Part shown: in pieces, positions 1-7,020 of the stretch
Numbering within the stretch: position 1 is the first letter of the stretch
How the letters are laid out: every line of letters starts with the position of its first letter
Source of the DNA: an uncultured Bacilli bacterium
GTDB lineage: Bacteria > Bacillota_I > Bacilli_A > RF39 > UBA660
NCBI GenBank assembly: GCA_910588025.1
Contig: CAJUQG010000028.1
Span: 1-14,605 of the forward strand
Direction of reading: 5' to 3'
Length of the DNA stretch: 14,605 nt
Position numbers and translations under genes: made by a program
The notes under the pieces: generated by a model
Told to the model about the DNA's origin: nothing
The model's input: the letters and a program-made list of their open reading frames with translations, nothing else
Database searches by the model: none

Positions 1-12
1 TTACATATAAAA

Positions 13-72
13 AGACTGTTTCTAAAATCCTTTGACTTTGTCAACAGTCTGAGATTACAGTTTTTGTAATCT
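13..72 (-). terminator. Tandem hairpins and terminator after the YfcC-family gene
   Basis: Two inverted repeats follow the stop codon at 75-77. The first has 7-bp arms, 52-58 (AGATTAC) and 66-72 (GTAATCT). The second has 8-bp arms, 13-20 (AGACTGTT) and 43-50 (AACAGTCT), and on the minus strand it is followed by a U-rich run (about 9-13). The second is the likely intrinsic terminator, although its 22-nt loop is long. A small GAC/GTC pairing inside that loop could shorten it. The first hairpin lacks a U-tail and may protect the 3' end of the mRNA. Confidence 0.6.
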
Positions 73-74
73 TC

Positions 75-1493
75 TTAAAGGTATGTTAATAATGCAAAAA
101 TGACTAATAAACATACAAGCATTCCGATTAGGAATTTCCAAATATAACTGAACCATTTTTTGTATGAGATATTACAATAAGATAATCCAATCATTAAAAT
201 CGCACTTGTTGGAGCAATTAAACTTACTAAACCATGAATACTTGTATAAATGACATAAGCAATATTAAAAGTATCTCCTTCATAAGTTGTTAAAAGTCCA
301 CCAAGAGCATACCCTGTATAACCAAAATCTGAATGGAATAATCCAGAGATAATCGCAGCTATGGTTGTTAGGAATGGATTAAATGTAGTTTTAATAAACC
401 AACTAACAATGGTTGGAACAATTGGGCTCCAGTACATAAAAATAAATACAATATAGATAAGTACCATGATTCCAATTGGTTTCATCATTTTTTTCACACC
501 ATCGCTGAATCCTTCGATTATACTATCTAAGTTAATGCGATAAATGAATGCTAGTATTGCTAAAATAATTCCCATTATTGCTAGTACATGATATAGTTGC
601 CATGCACCAAAAGCTTCTGCATTGTTACCTAAAATGTAAGCAAAAATTTTGTGTTCGCCAATGGCTAGTGTAGTTAACCAAGTATGGAATTCTGTGAATA
701 TAGTTATTTTAAAATTATTTTCCCAATCTACAAAACCAAGGATTACGCAAATGAACAAAACAATAAAGCTAACTGCAATTGGCCAAGATTTCGCATTTTT
801 CTTTTTAATTTCTGTTAATTCAAACATATCTGGTTGTTCTTCTAATGATTTTTTAGAAGATAATACTTTTTTTGCATGTGTGATAAGAAAGAAGTTAAAT
901 AATACTAATGCTAGTAATAAAATTCCTGCTCTTACCATAATTTCAATATCAATTGTTACGGTATTATACATTGATAAATAATAGACAAAACTTGTTAGTC
1001 CTTCTGTTCCATAAGTTGCACCTAACACACCTATTAAAATAGAACCAAATGTTGTAGCAAAGGCTGTCATGTTATCTAATTTCATAGCTTTTAATACTTG
1101 TATTAAAAATGGTACAAAGATTAAAATTGCAAAGACATTAGTTGAAATAGATGTGAATGCTGCAATCATGATAGATAGAATTACTACAAAAGGTATTTCA
1201 TGACCTTTCATTTTCGTAGCAAATTTCTCTACTAATTTTTTATATCCATCTGTTTTGGTCATTACGCCATAGAATGCACCAATAAATAAAATATAAAGAA
1301 TTTGTTGTAAAAAGAAACTAACACTTGTCATTCCACCTAGGAATAAATCAGCAATACCAGTTCTTTCTAATTCTCCGGTCACGGTTCCTGATTGATATAC
1401 GCCACTTGGAATTATCCATGTTAATAAAAAGACAAAGACAATTGCAATTAACGAAATCTTCACAAGATCGTGTTTTTCAAAAAACTTTTTCAT
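75..1493 (-). CDS. YfcC/DcuC-family membrane transporter
   Basis: A 472-aa polytopic membrane protein with about 10-12 hydrophobic helices spread over its whole length. The first helix, at about residues 12-30, contains TWIIPSG, which closely resembles the TWIIPAG-type N-terminus of YfcC-family carriers (C4-dicarboxylate anaerobic carrier superfamily, Pfam DcuC group). The C-terminus has the family pattern APTSAILMIGL followed by a KKWF-type helix start near residue 445. Known members move dicarboxylates, amino acids or peptides in the cytoplasmic membrane, and the substrate here cannot be read from sequence. The ATG start is well supported by GGAGGAGG 5-12 bases upstream. The gene has its own promoter and a 3' hairpin, so it is probably monocistronic. 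A less likely alternative is an AbgT-like or arginine/ornithine antiporter-like assignment. Confidence 0.8.
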   Translation of the reverse strand: MKKFFEKHDLVKISLIAIVFVFLLTWIIPSGVYQSGTVTGELERTGIADLFLGGMTSVSFFLQQILYILFIGAFYGVMTKTDGYKKLVEKFATKMKGHEIPFVVILSIMIAAFTSISTNVFAILIFVPFLIQVLKAMKLDNMTAFATTFGSILIGVLGATYGTEGLTSFVYYLSMYNTVTIDIEIMVRAGILLLALVLFNFFLITHAKKVLSSKKSLEEQPDMFELTEIKKKNAKSWPIAVSFIVLFICVILGFVDWENNFKITIFTEFHTWLTTLAIGEHKIFAYILGNNAEAFGAWQLYHVLAIMGIILAILAFIYRINLDSIIEGFSDGVKKMMKPIGIMVLIYIVFIFMYWSPIVPTIVSWFIKTTFNPFLTTIAAIISGLFHSDFGYTGYALGGLLTTYEGDTFNIAYVIYTSIHGLVSLIAPTSAILMIGLSYCNISYKKWFSYIWKFLIGMLVCLLVIFALLTYL

Positions 1494-1513
1494 TCTTTAC
1501 CTCCTCCATACAA

Positions 1514-1543
1514 ATTATACCATACTCACTAATAAAGAAAAGG
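1514..1543 (-). promoter_or_regulatory. Promoter of the YfcC-family gene (extended -10)
   Basis: On the minus strand TATAAT lies at 1514-1519, preceded by TGG, which gives an extended -10 (TGnTATAAT). The -35 region at about 1537-1543 (CCTTTTC) is a poor match. The expected start of transcription, near 1507, leaves a leader of only about 14 bases, barely longer than the ribosome binding site. No leader-based regulation is therefore likely. Confidence 0.55.
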
Positions 1544-1596
1544 ATTTTATGGTTTTTTTTCATGAAAATTTTGTGAAATTTTGGCAATTTTAGCCG

Positions 1597-1633
1597 AAAA
1601 AAAGACCAATGTCTAGTCTTGATCTTTTGGTCT
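1597..1633 (-). terminator. Putative lysS terminator
   Basis: The minus strand shows AGACCAA (1627-1633) pairing with TTGGTCT (1603-1609), followed by a run of seven T (1597-1603). The lysS stop codon (1613-1615) lies in the loop. The loop is long (17 nt), and an alternative 5-bp pairing AAGAC/GTCTT (1616-1620 with 1602-1606) uses the same T-run. The hairpin geometry is uncertain, but the position and U-tail fit an intrinsic terminator. Confidence 0.5.
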
Positions 1634-3079
1634 CATTAATGGAAATAAAATAACGTCTTTGATATTTTCACTATTGGTTAGTAATTGAATTAAACGATCA
1701 ATTCCAATTCCCCAACCACTAATCGGTGGCATACCATATTCCATGGCTTCAATATAATCATAATCCATTGGCATCGCTTCTTCATCACCACTCGCTTTTA
1801 ATCTAGCTTGCTCATCTAACCGTCTTTCTTGTTCTTGAGGATCAACTAATTCAGAATAAGCATTGATAATTTCAGCACCATTGATGACTAGTTGGAAACG
1901 ATCTACAACATTTGGATTGTCATCGTTGGCACGAGCTAGAGGTGATAAATCAGTTGGATGTTTGATTAAGAAGATAGGATTTAATACGTGAGGACGCGCT
2001 ACTTTTTTGTATAATTGGTCTACTAAATTTCCAAATCCTAAATTTTCAAGTGGAGTTTCAGATTCAATGTTTAATTTTTCTTCTTTTATTTTATTTAATA
2101 AAGATTCTTTTGTATTATAAATATCAATATCGATTGCAATATAGCGAAGAATTAAGTCGCGGAACGAGATGATTTCCCATTCACCACTTAAATCGACCAT
2201 TTTGTCTCCCACTTGAATCTCTAAAGTATTAAAAATTCTTTGAATTACAGTTTGAAGCATTTCTTTTAAAAACTTCATGTTATCTTCATAATTTAGGTAT
2301 GCGCCATATCCTTCCATCATTGTAAAGTCTTGTAAGTGCGTTTGGTCGATTCCTTCATTACGGAAACATCTGGCAATTTCAAAAACTTTCGTGAATCCTC
2401 CAACGATAGCTCTTTTTAAGTAAGTTTCTGGAGCTATTCTTAAATATAGGTCAATATCTAAAGCATTATGATGCGTAATAAATGGTTTGGCAATTGCTCC
2501 ACTTGCTTTGTTATTTAAAATTGGAGTTTCAATTTCAATGTAACCATTATCATCTAAAAAGTTTCTAATTTCTCGAATTAATTTAGAACGTAATAAAAAT
2601 AATTTTTTCGAATCTTCATTGGTAATTAAATCAACATAGCGATTTCGATAAATAGTTTCGATGTCTTCTAATCCATGAAATTTTTCTGGTAGGGGCTTTA
2701 AAGCTTTTCCTAAGAATTCAAAAGAACTTGCTCGAACGGTTTTTTCTCCAGTATGGGTTGTAAATATTTCACCCTCTACGCCAATAAAATCACCTAAATC
2801 AAAGTTTTCTTTAAAGAAAGTATATTTTTCTTCTCCCACGCAATCAATTTTGATTGATATTTGAATGCGTCCTTTGATATCTCCTATGGTTAAAAATGCC
2901 ATTTTTCCCATTTTACGCATTAAAATTATTCTTCCAGCAACTCTTACATTCGTTACCCCATCATTTAAATTTACGGCGTCACAAATTTCATAATTTGTTT
3001 CAAACTTTTCAGGATAAGGATTGGGAATATTTGTTAATTTTTCACGACGTACTAATTCTTGTTCTGTAAAATTTCTCAT
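1613..3079 (-). CDS. lysS: Lysyl-tRNA synthetase, class II
   Basis: This protein charges tRNA-Lys with lysine in the cytoplasm. The 488-aa product has an N-terminal OB-fold anticodon-binding domain at about residues 45-130. A class II catalytic core follows, with motif 2 at about 233-245 (FEIARCFRNEGID) and motif 3 near 457-462 (GIGIDR). The catalytic region also has SGAIAKPF and NGAEIINAYSEL, which match the usual LysRS active-site patterns. An ATG at 3100 opens the same frame, but it touches the T-run of the leader terminator and has no ribosome binding site. The ATG at 3079 has AAGGAG about 9 bases upstream and is preferred. Motif 2 continues as HLQDFTMMEGY instead of the common HNPEFT-type sequence, so this is a divergent LysRS branch. 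Expression should be induced by uncharged tRNA-Lys through the T-box upstream. Confidence 0.95.
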   Translation of the reverse strand: MRNFTEQELVRREKLTNIPNPYPEKFETNYEICDAVNLNDGVTNVRVAGRIILMRKMGKMAFLTIGDIKGRIQISIKIDCVGEEKYTFFKENFDLGDFIGVEGEIFTTHTGEKTVRASSFEFLGKALKPLPEKFHGLEDIETIYRNRYVDLITNEDSKKLFLLRSKLIREIRNFLDDNGYIEIETPILNNKASGAIAKPFITHHNALDIDLYLRIAPETYLKRAIVGGFTKVFEIARCFRNEGIDQTHLQDFTMMEGYGAYLNYEDNMKFLKEMLQTVIQRIFNTLEIQVGDKMVDLSGEWEIISFRDLILRYIAIDIDIYNTKESLLNKIKEEKLNIESETPLENLGFGNLVDQLYKKVARPHVLNPIFLIKHPTDLSPLARANDDNPNVVDRFQLVINGAEIINAYSELVDPQEQERRLDEQARLKASGDEEAMPMDYDYIEAMEYGMPPISGWGIGIDRLIQLLTNSENIKDVILFPLMRPKDQD

Positions 3080-3100
3080 TTTCTTTTCTCCTTCTTTCAT

Positions 3101-3135
3101 AAAAAAACAGGAATGTCCTAAAGGACGAATTCCTG
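3101..3135 (-). terminator. T-box regulatory terminator of lysS
   Basis: A conditional intrinsic terminator with arms at 3108-3118 and 3123-3135, a short UUUA-type loop and a U7 tail at 3101-3107. Its 5' arm contains the GTCC bases needed by the antiterminator, so the two structures exclude each other. Confidence 0.9.
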
Positions 3136-3309
3136 TAAAATCCGCGGTACCACCTTAATTCATGTTGCCATGCACTTTCCTCTGTAACGTAGAGATACGG
3201 AAACACTCGGATATCTTTTTTCACAAAATTGGATCTCGTAAGTTGCACCAACCCTTACGTCTCTTCATAGATTTACAATTTGCTACTTCCTATCTTCTTT
3301 GCGTTTTAT
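3101..3309 (-). promoter_or_regulatory. T-box leader (tRNA-Lys sensing) upstream of lysS
   Basis: The minus strand has the canonical T-box sequence AAGGTGGTACCGCGGA at 3141-3156. Downstream comes CGTCCTT (3121-3127), which closes the antiterminator, and then a competing terminator stem, CAGGAAT (3129-3135) with ATTCCTG (3108-3114), extended by GTCC/GGAC and followed by seven T (3101-3107). Stem I elements upstream include an AGTA motif on the 5' side and a GGTTGGTG (GNUG-type) apical loop. The 3' side of the specifier loop holds GTGAAAAAAGA, in which the A-run (3216-3221) reads AAA, a lysine codon, in any register. The UGGU of the T-box would pair with an ACCA tRNA 3' end. Uncharged tRNA-Lys should stabilise the antiterminator and switch lysS on. 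Confidence 0.95.
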
Positions 3310-3315
3310 GCCATA

Positions 3316-3344
3316 ACTATACTAACTTTTCTAGTGGATGTCAA
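3316..3344 (-). promoter_or_regulatory. Promoter of the lysS T-box transcript
   Basis: On the minus strand the -35 is a perfect TTGACA (3339-3344), the spacer is 17 bases (3322-3338) and the -10 is TATAGT (3316-3321). The predicted start of transcription, near 3309, places the whole T-box inside the transcript. This is the best sigma-A consensus promoter in the window. Confidence 0.85.
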
Positions 3345-3372
3345 TAGGCTTATTTTTTTATTTATTTTAGAA

Positions 3373-3407
3373 ATTTAAAAAAAACAAGAAACCATTATTC
3401 TTGTTTT
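3373..3407 (-). terminator. Terminator of the pcrA-ligA operon, overlapping the ligA stop
   Basis: The minus strand shows AAAACAAGAA (3398-3407) pairing perfectly with TTCTTGTTTT (3381-3390), followed by a T-rich run down to about 3373. The 7-base loop (3391-3397) contains the ligA stop codon TAA (3395-3397). The last three ligA codons therefore form the 5' arm of the terminator. Confidence 0.8.
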
Positions 3408-5407
3408 GGATTGTCATTTAAGCTGTTATAAATAGTTGACCATTTTGCTTCATCCCAGATTTCAATCCCTAATTCTTTTGCTTTATCTACTTTGCTTCCT
3501 GGTTTTTCTCCGACAATTACGACATTGGTTTTACTACTTACTGAACCACTTGCATTCCCACCATAATTTTCAATCGTGGCTTCAATTTCTTCTCTACTCA
3601 TAAATGAAATGGTACCAGTTACAACAAAACGTTTGCCACTAATATTTTCGTTATATTTTTCTTCGGGACCAAGATAATTCATATTCATTCCTAAATCTTT
3701 TAGATTGTTTATAAGTGCTATGTTATCCACATGTTCAAAGAAGTCATGAATATTTTTAGCTAATATTGATCCAATGTCTTTCATTTTTCTTAACTCTTCT
3801 TCACTTTGTAATGCTAACGCATCTAGTGTTTTATATTTTTTAGCTAGCACTAAGGCTGTTTTATCACCAATTCCTTCAATGCCAAGACCAAATAACAATC
3901 TTTCTAAGCTATTTTTCTTACTTTCTTCAATGGCATTTAATAAATTTTCGATGCTTTTCTTACCATATCCTTCTAATTCTTGTAAATCTTTTTTATGAGT
4001 TTCTAAGTGATAGATATCTGGAATACTTTTAATGAATCCAAGATTGAAGAAATCTTCCATTATTTTTTCACCAAGGCCATCAATATTCATGGCTTTTCTT
4101 TCACAGAAATGAATTAATCCTTCAATATGTCTAGCTGGACAAAGATGATTCATACAATAATGATCTACTTGTCCCACTTTTTTTTCTAAAATGGAACCAC
4201 AAATAGGACAATTTTGAATCATTTGAAATTCTAATTCTTTTCCTACTCTTCTTTCTTTTTTGGCTTCGACTACTTCTGGAATTACATCGCCAGCTTTTCT
4301 TATCGAAACAATGTCCCCTATTTTTAAATCTTTTTCTATGACATAGTCTTCATTATGAAGAGTTGCTCGTTTGATGGTTGAACCCATAACAATGACAGGT
4401 TCTAACACGGCATTTGGGGTAATTCTTCCAGTTCTTCCTACCGTAAAAATAATGTCTGTTAGTTTTGTTAAGACTTCTTCGGCTGGAAATTTATAAGCAA
4501 TGGCCCACCGAGGATGTTTTGCTGTATAACCAAGTTCGCTTTGCATTTCTAAATCATTCACTTTGATGACAACGCCATCAATATCGTAAGATAAATAGGG
4601 TCTTTTTTCTTGATATTCTTCTATGAATTTTAAGATTTCATCAATATTTTTCACTAAGCGATTATTAGGATTCACTTTAAATCCAAGTTGTTCCATAAAT
4701 TTTAAAGCTTCATAATGGGTTTTGATTCCATAATCTTCGGGATTAGGTAAGTGATAAATCCATGTATCTAATTTTCTTTCTGCAGCAATTTTAGAATCTA
4801 ATTGACGAATCGAACCTGCAGCAGCATTACGACAGTTTTGAAGAAGGGGAAGTTTTTTTTCTTCACGTTCTTTATTTAATACCGCTAGTGTTTCGCGCCC
4901 CATAAAAATTTCACCACGAACTTCGATATCAATTTTATCTTTTAACGATAAAGGAATGGTTCGAATTGTTTTGACATTATGAGTTATATCTTCTCCAACT
5001 ACTCCATCTCCTCTTGTTGCGCCGGTGATTAAGTTTCCTTCTTCATAGTGAAAAGAGCCGCTTAAGCCATCGATTTTTAATTCACAAACATATTCAGGAT
5101 GAAAGCCACTTTTACGAATTCGCTCATCAAAGGCACGAATTTCTTCTTCATTAAAAACATCTGGTAGAGAAAGCATTGGTATACGATGACGAATTTTTTT
5201 AAATTTATCAATGACTTCTCCTCCAACTCTTTTCGTTGGAGAATTTGGACTTGCATATTCTGGATATTCGTTTTCTAAATTTTCTAATTCTCGTATATAC
5301 TTATCGAATTCTTGATCGGTCAAAGTAGGGTTTGATAAGGTGTAATATTCATAATTTGCTTGATTAATAATATTTGTTAATTCTTCTATTCTTTTTTTTG
5401 CTTCCAT
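3395..5407 (-). CDS. ligA: NAD-dependent DNA ligase
   Basis: Seals single-strand nicks with NAD+ in replication and repair. The 670-aa length is normal for bacterial LigA and all domains are present. The N-terminal Ia domain has YEYY-type residues near 19-22. The adenylation domain has the nucleophile lysine K111 in KIDG. It is followed by an OB-fold, a four-cysteine zinc finger (C400, C403, C418, C423), helix-hairpin-helix repeats at about 435-560 (GLGIEGIGDKTA), and a C-terminal BRCT domain at about 588-662 (KRFVVTGT start, then W655). The ATG start has GAGGAG about 10 bases upstream. It is the last gene of the operon, 25 bases after the nucleotidyltransferase, and ends in a terminator. Firmicutes often have ligA directly after pcrA, whereas here two genes lie between them. 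Confidence 0.97.
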   Translation of the reverse strand: MEAKKRIEELTNIINQANYEYYTLSNPTLTDQEFDKYIRELENLENEYPEYASPNSPTKRVGGEVIDKFKKIRHRIPMLSLPDVFNEEEIRAFDERIRKSGFHPEYVCELKIDGLSGSFHYEEGNLITGATRGDGVVGEDITHNVKTIRTIPLSLKDKIDIEVRGEIFMGRETLAVLNKEREEKKLPLLQNCRNAAAGSIRQLDSKIAAERKLDTWIYHLPNPEDYGIKTHYEALKFMEQLGFKVNPNNRLVKNIDEILKFIEEYQEKRPYLSYDIDGVVIKVNDLEMQSELGYTAKHPRWAIAYKFPAEEVLTKLTDIIFTVGRTGRITPNAVLEPVIVMGSTIKRATLHNEDYVIEKDLKIGDIVSIRKAGDVIPEVVEAKKERRVGKELEFQMIQNCPICGSILEKKVGQVDHYCMNHLCPARHIEGLIHFCERKAMNIDGLGEKIMEDFFNLGFIKSIPDIYHLETHKKDLQELEGYGKKSIENLLNAIEESKKNSLERLLFGLGIEGIGDKTALVLAKKYKTLDALALQSEEELRKMKDIGSILAKNIHDFFEHVDNIALINNLKDLGMNMNYLGPEEKYNENISGKRFVVTGTISFMSREEIEATIENYGGNASGSVSSKTNVVIVGEKPGSKVDKAKELGIEIWDEAKWSTIYNSLNDNPKQE

Positions 5408-5432
5408 ATTTTATATTCTCCTCAGCAAAAAA

Positions 5433-6344
5433 CTACCATAAGTGCGTTGGATACTCTCCTTTTTCTTTTAAATGTTTTATTTTATCTTTTACTTCCTCTA
5501 AATCTTCTTTGTATGTCATACCTAACCATAATCCATCAGAGGTACGATATTTTAAACTAATTTTCTTTTCTTCCAAATATTTTTCTAAAAATTCAGAAAT
5601 TAAACATTCGGAAGTTTCTAAGTTATCGGCATTTTCTTTTAAAAAGTCATAAAAGTATTCTTCTAATGAGTTTAAGATTTCTTGTTGAAAGCCAAACATA
5701 TTCATTGATACTGGATGATTAGGTTCAATTTGGAATGGTTCTTTACCATCTAATGGTTTCGCAATCACTAAGCCATTTTCATAGCCAATACTACTTTCAA
5801 CAATTTTATCTACGTTTTCACCATTTAAATATAATACTCCACGTTTTACAAAACCATATTTACTATCTACTTTATTAAAAGGATAAGGAATGGATACATG
5901 TTCCTGCGGATTTTGATAAGCTTTTAAAAAGTTAGCAACAGTTTTATAAGAATCAAAGCCATAAAAGTCATCGGCATTAATGACTGCAAAAGAACCATTA
6001 ATCAGGTCTTTTGCTGCTAATATAGCATGAACTGTTCCCCATGGTTTGATACGATTTTCAGGAATATTTACAAATGCGGGAACATTTTCTAATTCTTGAA
6101 AAGCATACTCTACTTTTATTTTGCTTTCTAAACGTTTTCCTATGGTACTTTTAAAAATGCTTTCATTTTCTTTTTTAATAATGAAAACAACTTTTTGAAA
6201 TCCTACTTTCATGGCATCATATACAGAATAGTCAATTAAAAAATTGCCATCTTCATCTACAGGGGTAATTTGTTTTAAGCCACCAAAACGTGAACCCATA
6301 CCTGCAGCCATCACAACTAGTGTTAATTCGTTCAATTTATTCAC
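5433..6344 (-). CDS. Sugar-1-phosphate nucleotidyltransferase-like protein
   Basis: A 303-aa cytoplasmic protein with the GT-A-like nucleotidyltransferase fold. The nucleotide-binding loop AAGMGSRFGGLKQ lies at residues 13-25, directly after the first beta strand. PWGTVHA is at 101-107 and the metal-site motif NADDFYG at 123-129. Such enzymes join an NTP to a sugar or polyol phosphate for cell-surface polymer synthesis. The nucleotide and sugar cannot be named here. The best start is GTG at 6344, overlapping the end of the upstream ORF by 8 bases. TTG at codon 4 is a possible alternative, and neither has a strong ribosome binding site, so translation is probably coupled. The short GGLKQ-type version of the motif differs from GalU/RmlA (GxGTRL) and belongs to a poorly characterised subgroup. 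Its position between pcrA and ligA is unexpected. Confidence 0.75.
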   Translation of the reverse strand: MNKLNELTLVVMAAGMGSRFGGLKQITPVDEDGNFLIDYSVYDAMKVGFQKVVFIIKKENESIFKSTIGKRLESKIKVEYAFQELENVPAFVNIPENRIKPWGTVHAILAAKDLINGSFAVINADDFYGFDSYKTVANFLKAYQNPQEHVSIPYPFNKVDSKYGFVKRGVLYLNGENVDKIVESSIGYENGLVIAKPLDGKEPFQIEPNHPVSMNMFGFQQEILNSLEEYFYDFLKENADNLETSECLISEFLEKYLEEKKISLKYRTSDGLWLGMTYKEDLEEVKDKIKHLKEKGEYPTHLW

Positions 6345-7011
6345 TCTTTCTATTTCTTTCTTGATTATTACTTAAAGTAAACTCTAATTCTTCTAATATA
6401 CCTAAAAAAGTATCAGATTGCATTAAGATACAATTTTCAGCATCGCGTTTTAAGTAGGCAGCAATAAAATTATCATTCGCTACTTTCTTTATAAAACATC
6501 GGTTTTGCGGTAATTGATTAAATAAGTTTGGGAATAATTCTTTTGCTATCATCGTTTGATTTAATTCTACTTCATTTTTAGAATCTAGTAAATCATATTC
6601 TTGTTGATATGCTACTTTATCAAGAGATTGTTTTATTAGGGTAGACCAAAACTGATCTTTTCTAGTGTTTATATATTCTAATAATTGACCATGGTCCATT
6701 ATTCTTGCTTGATATGTATTTTCTTCTTGATGAATTTCTGTTGTGATAGATTGATGTTTCATGTTTGGGTACATTAGAATCATCCATTCAGCTAATAGTT
6801 TCAGACAGGTGAAACGGGATTTAGCATTGATTTCAACTAGCGATTTACCTTGTTTTATTAAACATATTTTCCAAACATTGTATTTATTTTCTCCTTTTAA
6901 ATCGTAATTCTCGATGTTGTCTAAATGACCTATTATTGTTCCTAATAAAAAATAGTACTTATTTTTTTGTTGATTTGGTAATTGAAAAATTCTTGATATT
7001 ATCTTGTTCAT
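6337..7011 (-). CDS. Unrecognised 224-aa protein in the pcrA-ligA operon
   Basis: I do not recognise a family. The product is soluble-looking, with no signal peptide and no membrane helix, and its C-terminus is charged and disordered-looking (NNQERNRKSE). The first half has alternating hydrophobic strands with NVWKICLIKQGKSLVEI at about residues 46-62. The second half has mixed helices, with a possible strand FIAAYLKR. The ATG start is supported by GGAG at 7018-7021, which overlaps the pcrA stop codon (7021-7023). The gene is therefore probably translated by coupling from pcrA. Its 3' end overlaps the nucleotidyltransferase start by 8 bases. The tight linkage on both sides suggests it works with the nucleotidyltransferase as a pair, but that is inference from position only. 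Confidence 0.75.
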   Translation of the reverse strand: MNKIISRIFQLPNQQKNKYYFLLGTIIGHLDNIENYDLKGENKYNVWKICLIKQGKSLVEINAKSRFTCLKLLAEWMILMYPNMKHQSITTEIHQEENTYQARIMDHGQLLEYINTRKDQFWSTLIKQSLDKVAYQQEYDLLDSKNEVELNQTMIAKELFPNLFNQLPQNRCFIKKVANDNFIAAYLKRDAENCILMQSDTFLGILEELEFTLSNNQERNRKSE

Positions 7012-7020
7012 AAAAATCTC

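Noticed and set aside
649..981. Plus-strand open frame inside the YfcC-family gene
   Set aside because: Antisense shadow of a well-supported membrane protein gene, with no ribosome binding site and no recognisable domain. The same applies to the plus-strand frames at 1325-1576, 3774-3998, 5374-5652, 7697-7951, 9899-10114, 9994-10227, 10813-11079 and 11746-11931.
1583..1595. Short inverted repeat GGC...GCC downstream of lysS
   Set aside because: The stem is only three bases in AT-rich sequence and could easily occur by chance. The nearby U-tailed hairpin is a better terminator candidate.
3042..3251. 69-aa open frame on the minus strand upstream of lysS
   Set aside because: It runs through the T-box and terminator structures and shares bases with the lysS start. 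The RNA leader explains this sequence fully, and the frame has no protein-like pattern.
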